This document shows positions 28,874 through 36,583 of a stretch of 36,583 nt of DNA, in pieces. The position numbers and the translations under genes are program-made. Every line of letters begins with the position of its first letter. The first letter of the stretch is position 1. Source of the DNA: Marine Group II euryarchaeote MED-G34 (GTDB lineage Archaea; Thermoplasmatota; Poseidoniia; Poseidoniales; Thalassarchaeaceae); contig NTJT01000012.1 in assembly GCA_002457605.1 (NCBI GenBank), forward strand, positions 1-36,583, read 5' to 3'. The notes beneath the pieces were generated by a model. It was not told the DNA's origin. It did no database searches and saw only the letters and a program-made list of their open reading frames with translations.

Positions 28874-30059
28874 CCTCAGAAGTTGTGGCTATCCATGCCT
28901 CGAAAGAGCAAAGTCGCAATGTAGAGCTGTAGTCACGCTTGATTCTCAACTCAGGCTCAGGCGTGCCCTCTAGACGATTCGGGAGGGATGATTGGATAGC
29001 GGTATTAGCGGCGTCAATCTCTGATTCTGCAACTATCACCCTACCTCTAACTAAACTCGGAGATTGAGTATCCAATAGAGGGATGAGTGTTGGGAGGAGT
29101 TCGATAGTTCGGTGTGGTAAGTTGACCAATAGTAAGTCCCAGTTACCAGATGTCAGGGGGTGAGATGGTAGGGTGGTGGCATCGGCCACTCCAACGAGCC
29201 TGTCGGGGTGAATTCGGGAGAGGGGGAGGGGGGCGTTGGGGTAGTCCCTGTGGTCCCAGCGACGCAGGTTGTCGAGTAGCATCTCCACGGCATCGGGATT
29301 GAGGTCCGATGCGAGTGCTTCACCCACCAGATTAGGCTCTCCGAGAAGTGTCGCAAGGGCTGGACCGACCCCGCAGAACGGGTCACATACGCGCAGTGGT
29401 CGACCGAGTAAGGAGCGAAGCTCCTTGGCGAGATTCAATGTCTCAAGTCGCTCTGATTGCAGCTTGGTAGAGAAGTATGCACGAGTGGGGTCGCATAGAA
29501 TGCTCCTTCCAGACTCCCTGACCATTACTTGGGTGCTAGTGATGTCCTCAGGAATATTCTCCAAGATTATCTCGTTTTCGCGCCGCGCGCCTATGGGTGT
29601 CAAATCCCGAATCCTAAGCTCGCCTAGCACTCCTCTATCGGACAGCACCAGCCTGATGTGAGGGTGCGATTGGAGTTTGGCAGAGGCAATCTGCTGGGAG
29701 TAGCCGGCGACCTCTTCGTCCAACCTTACAATCATCATGTCGCCAAAGAACTCGTGCGAGGATGGCCATGCCTCGCCGTGGCGCTCGACTGTTTCCTCGC
29801 CAAGCAGACCACTCAGATGTGTCCACCAGTCGCTGTCAACCCTCTCATCTGGCTTACCCTCGTGTTCCACGATATCGAAGTCAGCTAGGCCATCAGGCAG
29901 TGACAGTGGAGCACCGAAGTCCAGAGGAATAAGCCTAGATTTGCCGTCTTCAGTGGGGAACACGTGCATGCTGGGGGCGAGCAAGTCGTGCTCGCGAATC
30001 AGGCCCAAGGCCTGCTCCACCTGAGGATTGGGTACTGAGATATGGCGCATCACGTTCAT
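28866..30059 (-). CDS. tRNA (guanine-N1-)-methyltransferase of Trm5 type (SAM-dependent)
   Basis: ILCDPTRAYFSTKLQSERL...VCDPFCGVGPALATL, SDLNPDAVEMLLDNLRRW, LLLVNLPHRTIELL: Trm5 motifs. Start set at MNVMRH, since the 5' extension in the ORF track antisense-overlaps dphB. Confidence 0.82.
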   Translation of the reverse strand: MNVMRHISVPNPQVEQALGLIREHDLLAPSMHVFPTEDGKSRLIPLDFGAPLSLPDGLADFDIVEHEGKPDERVDSDWWTHLSGLLGEETVERHGEAWPSSHEFFGDMMIVRLDEEVAGYSQQIASAKLQSHPHIRLVLSDRGVLGELRIRDLTPIGARRENEIILENIPEDITSTQVMVRESGRSILCDPTRAYFSTKLQSERLETLNLAKELRSLLGRPLRVCDPFCGVGPALATLLGEPNLVGEALASDLNPDAVEMLLDNLRRWDHRDYPNAPLPLSRIHPDRLVGVADATTLPSHPLTSGNWDLLLVNLPHRTIELLPTLIPLLDTQSPSLVRGRVIVAESEIDAANTAIQSSLPNRLEGTPEPELRIKRDYSSTLRLCSFEAWIATTSEGE

Positions 30060-30087
30060 GGTGGGCAGCGGGGCAGCCCGCTTCACC

Positions 30088-30903
30088 ATGACGGATGAAG
30101 AGGTGGGGCCCGGACTTTGGTTGATTGGCATCGGACCGGGAGACTTGGACCACATTACTGAGCGTGCTGGGAGTGTTGCTAGGGGATGCTCCAAGAGATT
30201 CCTTGAGGGTTACACTGCGGTCCTGCCACCTAGTGAAGAGGAGCGTTTAGAATCGATAGTGGGCAAATGGGAGAAGTTGATGAGAAATGATGTTGAGAAG
30301 CCCGACGAACTACTGGAACTCGCTAGTAATCAGTCGGTGGCACTTCTGATTGTTGGTGACCCCATGCAGGCAACTACACACATAGATCTGGAGGATCGAT
30401 GTGCCGATGAGGGGATTGATTTCCATGTCATACCCGGTCTGACTGCCACTGCACTTGCAGTCTCACTTTCTGGATTGCAGTCGTATCGTTTCGGCCGACA
30501 GGTCACTATCCCCTTCTCAGCTGGTGATTATCTACCAACATCCCCGTTGGAAATGATATGCAAAAATAAGGAGTCTGGGCTCCATACTCTGGTGTTGCTC
30601 GATCTCGATCCAACAGGAATGGGTTTGGAAACACCACGTCCGATGATGCCTGGTGAGGCCGTGTCTCTACTCGAGAGGATGGGTGAGCGAATCGAAAGTG
30701 ACTCAATGGCGCTCAAACAACCCATCAGAAACTGGGTTGGGATGTTACTAAGCGACCTTGGAACCGAGGAAGAACGAGTTGTGTCGGGTACTCTTGAGGA
30801 GCTTTCGGAGATTAGTATGGGATATGTGCATGCGTTCATACTCCCAGCCGAGTTCAGCGGCATGGAGGAATCTGCCTTCGAGCGCCGTGGGCTCACCAAT
30901 TAG
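30088..30903 (+). CDS. dphB: Diphthine synthase (EF-2 diphthamide biosynthesis methyltransferase)
   Basis: LWLIGIGPGDLDHITERA, LLIVGDPMQATTHIDL, VIPGLTATALAVSLSGLQSYRFGRQVTIPF: tetrapyrrole methylase-like fold, DphB signature. Start at 30088. Confidence 0.9.
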   Translation: MTDEEVGPGLWLIGIGPGDLDHITERAGSVARGCSKRFLEGYTAVLPPSEEERLESIVGKWEKLMRNDVEKPDELLELASNQSVALLIVGDPMQATTHIDLEDRCADEGIDFHVIPGLTATALAVSLSGLQSYRFGRQVTIPFSAGDYLPTSPLEMICKNKESGLHTLVLLDLDPTGMGLETPRPMMPGEAVSLLERMGERIESDSMALKQPIRNWVGMLLSDLGTEEERVVSGTLEELSEISMGYVHAFILPAEFSGMEESAFERRGLTN

Positions 30904-30947
30904 ACGACGGACTCAAACAGTGGCTTTGGTTGGAAGGGGTGAGAGAG

Positions 30948-32648
30948 ATGGTGAAGCCCCCTGCAGAAGTCAGCTTTCCTGGCGACAAGAATCGACGTAA
31001 GAAGATTCGAATGAGAGGGATAAAACAGGCTTCGAAGGAGATTCAGCACCGGCTCGACAGAAATCTCGAGGAACTCATGGACGACCCTGAGGTATTCGTG
31101 CCAGAAATAAGAGGAGAAGTGGATGGGTCCTTTTTCTCGAAGGATAAAATGGCGAAGACGCTCAAGGAACTCTCTACAGTGGCATCGAAACGTAACGACC
31201 CTAGGTGGCTGCGCAAGCGGATGACGAAGAAGGGGGGTGATCCCGTATGCTGTGCGTTGGCAGGTAGTCTGCTTGCCGCAACGGAGGAAGACCGATCTAC
31301 CGTCGCGGTGTTCAAGAATCCCCTGTTTGGGGTTGCCAGTTACATCCGCAGAGGTAGTGGCAAGCAAAGCCATCTCGCAGGAATCCAGAATCACACTCAT
31401 CCAAAGTTGCGTTTACTAGTCTGGGACGAACACGCCAAGGCGGGTCAGTGGTTCTTCTCATGGGACGGTGGTTTCGTATTCACTGGGAATACCCCTTCTC
31501 CTCCAGCTGAATGGGTGGATTGGAGTCTTGATAACGCCTCAATTGAGTTGAGTGGAGATCAGGTCAAATGGAGTAGAGGTCTTGATGAACAAACGGTCGC
31601 AGATGGTGAGATGACAGAAGCCGGCTGGCTGCGTATGGAATTCAATGGTGGTGCCGTAGTAGGTCTTTCTCAGGCGGCTCTGGCGAAGTCCGAGGTGCAG
31701 TTCGCCCAAAGCGTGGCGATGGGGATGATGCCACCCCGCCTTAGGGACGTTTCCAGTGCCGAGTGGATGTGGAGGCCAGAGGGTTGGCCCAAGGACAGAG
31801 GTTTGCCCGAGGAGGGGGTCGAGCGCCTAGAGGAAGTCCTCGAGTCTTGGCTTGGGTTGGCACTCGATGATTCCCTTCTAGCGAGATCTTGCAGAACTAG
31901 TATACTGAACTCCATCAGCGATGGTTATGTGGTTGGGACCCACTGGTTCTCGGAGGAAGCACGGGGGGATTTCCTAGAGCACATGACGGGAACTGCAGAG
32001 GAGAGGTCTGCGTTGGCCTGCATCCTAGACTCGCTGGAGACAGGGATTCACGTCAGGACCGATGGATTGGTTCTTGAAATCGAGGATGATGTTGTCCGTT
32101 TCGAAGACTCCGCCTGCCATCCCAATCTTGTCGCACTCTGGCCAGAGCACGGTCTCACCATACTCGAGGGAATCTATGGAGTGACAGGAGATGATGCCGA
32201 GGCCATTCTAAGTAAACAAGAGAAGCGTAAGCAGGGCTTTGGGGCTTTCTTCCGCGAACTCGGTGAAAGTAGGTCCACGGCTATGCGATTGGAGAGGTTG
32301 CCGTGGGAATCTGGATCTTTACCTAGTCCTCTGGACTTCGTTGACAATCTGATTAGGCAAGCCGTCGACAGTGGGGTTGCTTCCACAGTATCCAAGGCCC
32401 GGAAAGGGAAGGGGTTGGAGATGGCAATGGGTTGGGCTTGGCTCAATGTGCACGATAGAACCGAGTCGGACGCCTGGCGCTTCGATGAGGCCAGTCGGGA
32501 CAAAGGAGGTGACTGGGTCCCAGCTCTACGGGCATTGTGGGATGCCGCCGAGGATCTGTTACTCAACGACAATAAGGATGCAGTACAAGACTACGAAGCG
32601 GCGATGAAGTGGCTTTCTGAGGCTAGTGGTTCGGGCAAGTTGCCCTGA
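30948..32648 (+). CDS. Hypothetical protein
   Basis: Long ORF with SD GGGGTGAG before ATG 30948 (the ORF track gives TTG 30930). N-terminus rich in basic residues (DKNRRKKIRMRGIKQASKEIQHRLDRN). No family recognised. Confidence 0.75.
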   Translation: MVKPPAEVSFPGDKNRRKKIRMRGIKQASKEIQHRLDRNLEELMDDPEVFVPEIRGEVDGSFFSKDKMAKTLKELSTVASKRNDPRWLRKRMTKKGGDPVCCALAGSLLAATEEDRSTVAVFKNPLFGVASYIRRGSGKQSHLAGIQNHTHPKLRLLVWDEHAKAGQWFFSWDGGFVFTGNTPSPPAEWVDWSLDNASIELSGDQVKWSRGLDEQTVADGEMTEAGWLRMEFNGGAVVGLSQAALAKSEVQFAQSVAMGMMPPRLRDVSSAEWMWRPEGWPKDRGLPEEGVERLEEVLESWLGLALDDSLLARSCRTSILNSISDGYVVGTHWFSEEARGDFLEHMTGTAEERSALACILDSLETGIHVRTDGLVLEIEDDVVRFEDSACHPNLVALWPEHGLTILEGIYGVTGDDAEAILSKQEKRKQGFGAFFRELGESRSTAMRLERLPWESGSLPSPLDFVDNLIRQAVDSGVASTVSKARKGKGLEMAMGWAWLNVHDRTESDAWRFDEASRDKGGDWVPALRALWDAAEDLLLNDNKDAVQDYEAAMKWLSEASGSGKLP

Positions 32649-33248
32649 TCAATGTGAGATGGTTATCCAAACTGCAACAGCGAACAGCGATGCCCCCATC
32701 ACCCGATTGAGATTTTTCGCAGATTCGGGACTACTGAAGGTCCTCTTCAGAAGAGTACCGAAGGCGGCCCAGGACACCACTGCAGGCAAGCCGCAGAGAA
32801 GATTCAGTAAAACAAGTAAGGCCTTGGCCTCAAAACCGGTTCCAAATAGAGAGCCGAAGGCTGTCATAAGCACGAGAAAGTGAATCCAGGCTTTCCCATT
32901 GACAACTTGCAGTACAATACCTGTAATGGCACCAAGACGTTCGCTCTCCTGGACATCTTCTGATATTGGGGAAGCCGTAGCCACCTGGAATGCAAGATAG
33001 GCAATGTAGGCCGCACCTAGATATCTCAATAGGTCGAAGTATGACTTGTTCTCTTCGATAAACACAGTAGCACCACCGACGAATAAACCGAGTGATGACC
33101 AACCAATTGCCATACCAGCAATGAGAGGGAGTGTTGCCCGCAGACCGTGTTGGGATCCATGAGCAGCGCATAGTACATTATTCGGTCCCGGAGAAAAACA
33201 CATCGGGATGATGAAAACAAGCGTGGCAATCAGTAAATCAATGTCCAT
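32649..33248 (-). CDS. LysE/RhtB-family amino acid exporter
   Basis: IPMCFSPGPNNVLCAAHGSQHGLRATLPLIAGMAIG signature plus repeated hydrophobic segments and NGKAWIHFLVLM. Confidence 0.9.
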   Translation of the reverse strand: MDIDLLIATLVFIIPMCFSPGPNNVLCAAHGSQHGLRATLPLIAGMAIGWSSLGLFVGGATVFIEENKSYFDLLRYLGAAYIAYLAFQVATASPISEDVQESERLGAITGIVLQVVNGKAWIHFLVLMTAFGSLFGTGFEAKALLVLLNLLCGLPAVVSWAAFGTLLKRTFSSPESAKNLNRVMGASLFAVAVWITISH

Positions 33249-33257
33249 GCGGACACC

Positions 33258-34460
33258 TCAAGCTCTAGTTTCTAGGAAGGCGTTTGCAACCGCCAGTGCT
33301 TGCTGCATATCGGCCCACAGGTCCTCGACATCCTCTATCCCAACGCTCATCCTAACGAACCCTGGAACTACTCCTGACTCTCTACGCACCTCTTCGGGCA
33401 CGAACATGTGGCTGGAGTTGAACGGGCACTCGACGAGACTCTCTATGCCCCCGAGGCTGGTGGCCTCGAAAATCAGTTCAAGCGCTCTCATGTATTGCAG
33501 AGCCGCCTCGTCGCCTCCCTTGATGACGTAAGACAGCATGCCGCTTCCTCTAGGCATAATCCTCTGAGCGACTTCATGGTCGGTGTAACTCGGAAGGGAA
33601 GTATGATTGACACTCTCTATCATCGGATGTTCCTCCAATCTGCTCGCTAGTTCAGCAGAGTTTGCAGCGTGGATTGGCATGCGAGCATGGAGAGTTCTCA
33701 TCCCCCTCTCAAGTAGGTAACACATATGTGGATCGGCGGCACCTCCTAGATGCACTTTCTTAGGGAATATTTCTGCCACTAGGTCCTTACTTCCAACTAC
33801 GATTCCAGCTATCAAGTCCGAGTGGCCCCCGAGATATTTTGTCCCTGAGTGAATAACTAGATCGAAGCCCATTGATATGGGATTGCATGCCCAGGGGGTT
33901 GCGAATGTGTTGTCAACGATGGAGATGAGGCCATGTTTCTTGGCAACCGCAGCCATAGCCTCTAGGTCGCACACCTTGAGTACGGGGTTGGTCATGGTCT
34001 CTACGTAGAGTATCTTAGAGTTCTCTTGAATAGCTGCCTCATAGGACGAGGGGTCCCTGATATCAGCCATTGAAACTTCGATGCCAAATCTTGGTAAATC
34101 CTCGGTTAAGAATCCATATGTCCCTCCATAGCAATCAGGGCTCGCCACTATGTGATCGCCCTTTGAGAGCAGAGCGAGAAGTGTTGTTGTGACTGCCGAC
34201 ATTCCACTCGCGAATGTCTCTCCATCCTCTGCGCCCTCGAGAGCGGCAACCTTCTGAGCCACCCCCTCGGAGTTGATGCTTGAGAGGCGGCTATACAGCG
34301 CTGTGTGCTGAGCTCCATTAGCCCAGCCCTGATAGCGCTCGTCGGTGAGTTGGTAGGTCGAGGTCAGGAAGACTGGGGTGGTGGCGGCGCCCTCGATGTT
34401 CTGGGTGCCTGACCATATCGCGCGCGTTGCGAATCTCTTGTCGGAGTACTTGTCGCTCAT
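33258..34460 (-). CDS. Cys/Met metabolism PLP-dependent enzyme (cystathionine gamma-synthase/gamma-lyase type)
   Basis: FASGMSAVTTTLLALLSKGDHIVASPDCYGGTYGF, ILYVETMTNPVLKVCD, IVDNTFATPW, DLVIHSGTKYLGGHSDLIAG (PLP Lys). Confidence 0.92.
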   Translation of the reverse strand: MSDKYSDKRFATRAIWSGTQNIEGAATTPVFLTSTYQLTDERYQGWANGAQHTALYSRLSSINSEGVAQKVAALEGAEDGETFASGMSAVTTTLLALLSKGDHIVASPDCYGGTYGFLTEDLPRFGIEVSMADIRDPSSYEAAIQENSKILYVETMTNPVLKVCDLEAMAAVAKKHGLISIVDNTFATPWACNPISMGFDLVIHSGTKYLGGHSDLIAGIVVGSKDLVAEIFPKKVHLGGAADPHMCYLLERGMRTLHARMPIHAANSAELASRLEEHPMIESVNHTSLPSYTDHEVAQRIMPRGSGMLSYVIKGGDEAALQYMRALELIFEATSLGGIESLVECPFNSSHMFVPEEVRRESGVVPGFVRMSVGIEDVEDLWADMQQALAVANAFLETRA

Positions 34461-34507
34461 GAAACTCCGAGGTAGGGTAGTGTCATCAACTATACGCCGG
34501 TAATATT

Positions 34508-34561
34508 CAGATAATGTCGAATAATAATCATAATAATACAGATAATCCGACGAAATGTCGG
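34508..34561. promoter_or_regulatory. Candidate Lrp-type regulatory region: direct repeats CAGATAAT (34508-34515, 34539-34546; 31-bp period) and palindrome CCGAC-GAAAT-GTCGG (34547-34561)
   Basis: Repeats read directly from sequence in the divergent spacer between the PLP enzyme and the Lrp-family gene. Confidence 0.55.
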
Positions 34562-34595
34562 AATAATTTATTTCTTACCGTCACTTCCCAAACCC

Positions 34596-35066
34596 ATGCC
34601 TACCTCAGAATTGGACGCTAAGGATGCAAGCATAGTTAGTATGTTGAAGGAAGATTCGCGAGCCAGTACACAGGCTATAGCCGACACTTTAGGAATGCCC
34701 AGAGTCACCGTTCACGATAGGATAAGGAGATTGCAAGAGAGGGGGGTTGTGCGGCGCTTCACAGTGGATCTTGGAAAGGAGGAGCTTGGGTGGAGTCTGC
34801 ATGCCTTCATCCTCGCCAACTGGGCCGGGGAAAGAGGGGAGACCGATAGGAGGGATGTAGCTCAGGAAATCTGTGGTATGCCATTCGTCGTCGGATGCCA
34901 CATAGTCACCGGGCAGTGGGACTTCATAATCGAGGTTCTAGCGAAGAATATGGAGGACCTTGGCGACTCGATCCTAGATGGTCTCTCAGCAGTACAGGGA
35001 GTGGGGCACACCCAGACTCTGGTATCCTTCTACAACTTTGATGGAGAGGCAAAGACCCTTAGCTAA
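34596..35066 (+). CDS. Lrp/AsnC-family transcriptional regulator
   Basis: [54 protein letters not shown] plus RAM domain [23 protein letters not shown]. Confidence 0.93.
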   Translation: MPTSELDAKDASIVSMLKEDSRASTQAIADTLGMPRVTVHDRIRRLQERGVVRRFTVDLGKEELGWSLHAFILANWAGERGETDRRDVAQEICGMPFVVGCHIVTGQWDFIIEVLAKNMEDLGDSILDGLSAVQGVGHTQTLVSFYNFDGEAKTLS

Positions 35067-36124
35067 TCCAGTCCGATAGCTACTAGCACCGAATTCAGAT
35101 TGGCATCTACTACGGTCGATTCAGCGAGAGAGTTCTCAACTGCTACTCCAGGGTCCTTCAAGCCGTGACCAGTCACGGTGACAACTACTGTACTCCCTTT
35201 AGGGATGTTATCCGCTGTGTGGCACTTCAGTAAACCAGCGATGCCGGCAGCGGAGGCAGGCTCGACAAATATTCCTGCAGAGCGAGCCAGTAGTCTTTGG
35301 GCATCCAGTATCTCCTCATCGCTCACCATGTCAATTGCACCCGAAGATTCCGTTGCTGCCTTGACTGCGTGTTCCCAACTTGCTGGATTGCCGATGCGTA
35401 TCGCGGTAGCAACGGTCTCAGGGTTCTCTACAGGGGCTCCGCGAACAATCGGAGCGGCGCCCTCTGCCTGCCACCCCATCATTCGAGGCAGACTTCTACT
35501 TCTCCCTGCTTCGAGATACTCGTTGTATCCTAACCAATAGGCGGTGATGTTGCCGGCGTTGCCCACTGGGAGAAAGTGTAAGTCAGGAGCGTCTCCAAGA
35601 GTGTCACAGATCTCAAACGCCGCCGTCTTCTGCCCTTGTATGCGGAATGGGTTGATGCTATTCACCACCTCAATCTCGTCTCTCTCACCTAACCTCCTAA
35701 CGATTTCGAGGGCATCGTCGAAGTTCCCCCTAATCTCAAGGGTCCGGGCTCCATGAATTAGGGCCTGGGCCATCTTTCCATAGGCTATCTTGCCTTCAGG
35801 TATCAAGACCAAGCAGGTCATTCCAGCGGCGGCGGCGTAGGCCGCGGCAGATGCGCTGGTGTTGCCAGTACTGGCACACACTACGATGCTGGCCCCACGC
35901 TCTGCGGCCTTGGTGACGGCTAGTGTCATTCCCCTATCCTTGAACGAAGCCGTAGGGTTGAGTCCCTCATATTTGACAAAGAGTCGGAAGTCTCCTCCGA
36001 TATCACTGACGATGCCTGGGGCTTCGATGAGAGGGGTGCCTCCTTCGTTCAGTGTGACTACGCGGACCTCTTCAGACACCGGTAGAAACTCGCGATATCG
36101 TTGAATCACGCCGTGGCCCGTCAT
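35063..36124 (-). CDS. thrC: Threonine synthase
   Basis: [37 protein letters not shown] (PLP Lys), [32 protein letters not shown]. Confidence 0.93.
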   Translation of the reverse strand: MTGHGVIQRYREFLPVSEEVRVVTLNEGGTPLIEAPGIVSDIGGDFRLFVKYEGLNPTASFKDRGMTLAVTKAAERGASIVVCASTGNTSASAAAYAAAAGMTCLVLIPEGKIAYGKMAQALIHGARTLEIRGNFDDALEIVRRLGERDEIEVVNSINPFRIQGQKTAAFEICDTLGDAPDLHFLPVGNAGNITAYWLGYNEYLEAGRSRSLPRMMGWQAEGAAPIVRGAPVENPETVATAIRIGNPASWEHAVKAATESSGAIDMVSDEEILDAQRLLARSAGIFVEPASAAGIAGLLKCHTADNIPKGSTVVVTVTGHGLKDPGVAVENSLAESTVVDANLNSVLVAIGLD

Positions 36125-36142
36125 GGTCAGACCAGATGGGTT

Positions 36143-36583
36143 TCAGCCATGAACCTCACCCGGATTACCAAAGCGTCCTGCAAGGTTGAGGCAGACAGCA
36201 ACAACAGGTCCTATCAGTACGGCGAAAAGGATTGTGCCCTCCCTAAATGTCCCTCCTAGCAACACTCCGATTACTAGAACGGAAACTTCGATACTACCTC
36301 GGACCCTTGCTATAGGAACCCCTGAAGCCTTCTGCAACCCGGTCATCCAGCCATCCCGCGGACCTGGGCCCAAATTGGCTGTGAGATAGATGCCGCTGCC
36401 AATTCCAATCAGGAGTACCCCCACTAGAACCTCTGCAACAGCCATTGCCTGTGAATCGGGGACTGGGAGAAGAGGCACCATCACCTCAATCGCCACAGCG
36501 ATGAAGATTGCATTGAGGATCGTGCCTATACCAGGTTTCTCCTTGAGAGGAATCCAGAGGAGAAGTACGAGGAAACTGACAAG
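36143..36583 (-). CDS. YczE/YitT-like integral membrane protein (N-terminus truncated by window edge)
   Basis: Frame stays open to 36583 (LVSFLVLLLWIPLKEKPGIGTILNAIFIAVAIEVMV...GIGSGIYLTANLGPGPRDGWMTGLQKASGVPIARVRGSIEVSVLVIGVLLGG). Confidence 0.8.
   Translation of the reverse strand, partial: LVSFLVLLLWIPLKEKPGIGTILNAIFIAVAIEVMVPLLPVPDSQAMAVAEVLVGVLLIGIGSGIYLTANLGPGPRDGWMTGLQKASGVPIARVRGSIEVSVLVIGVLLGGTFREGTILFAVLIGPVVAVCLNLAGRFGNPGEVHG

Noticed and set aside
1-36583. CRISPR array, transposon or phage/defence island
   Set aside because: No regularly spaced repeats, transposase, integrase, nuclease-defence or capsid-like ORFs recognised.

Overview
The window is a very gene-dense segment (about 95% coding) of an archaeal genome. 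Core archaeal information-processing genes support this: TFIIB, both Topo VI subunits, an RFC-like clamp-loader ATPase, an RpoP-like zinc-ribbon protein, Trm5-type methyltransferase and diphthine synthase. Bacterial-looking genes are interspersed: a long class II NrdJ, a PlsC-type acyltransferase and a LysE exporter. This mix and the giant secreted proteins suggest a marine Euryarchaeota lineage such as Marine Group II/III (Poseidoniales); that placement is inference. I support 29 protein-coding genes (two cut by the window edges) and two tRNAs, Arg(CCT) and Asp(GTC), both with genomically encoded CCA. I found no CRISPR array, transposase, integrase or clear defence island. The main leads are: (i) a PlsC-type acyltransferase in an archaeon; (ii) three TTGG/CCAA half-sites, including a perfect 15-bp palindrome, around the start of an ArsR-like regulator; (iii) a divergent metB-like/Lrp promoter with a 31-bp phased repeat and a palindrome, inside an amino-acid locus with LysE and ThrC; (iv) convergent gene pairs whose stop codons abut with zero spacing at three of five junctions; (v) two adjacent zinc-ribbon/membrane genes sharing a C-terminal Cys/His module next to tRNA-Asp; (vi) a 1703-aa surface protein with a vWA-like domain inserted among WxD propeller-like repeats; and (vii) an RpoP-like protein with an extra N-terminal zinc ribbon. 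No wholly new multi-gene system can be claimed from the sequence alone.
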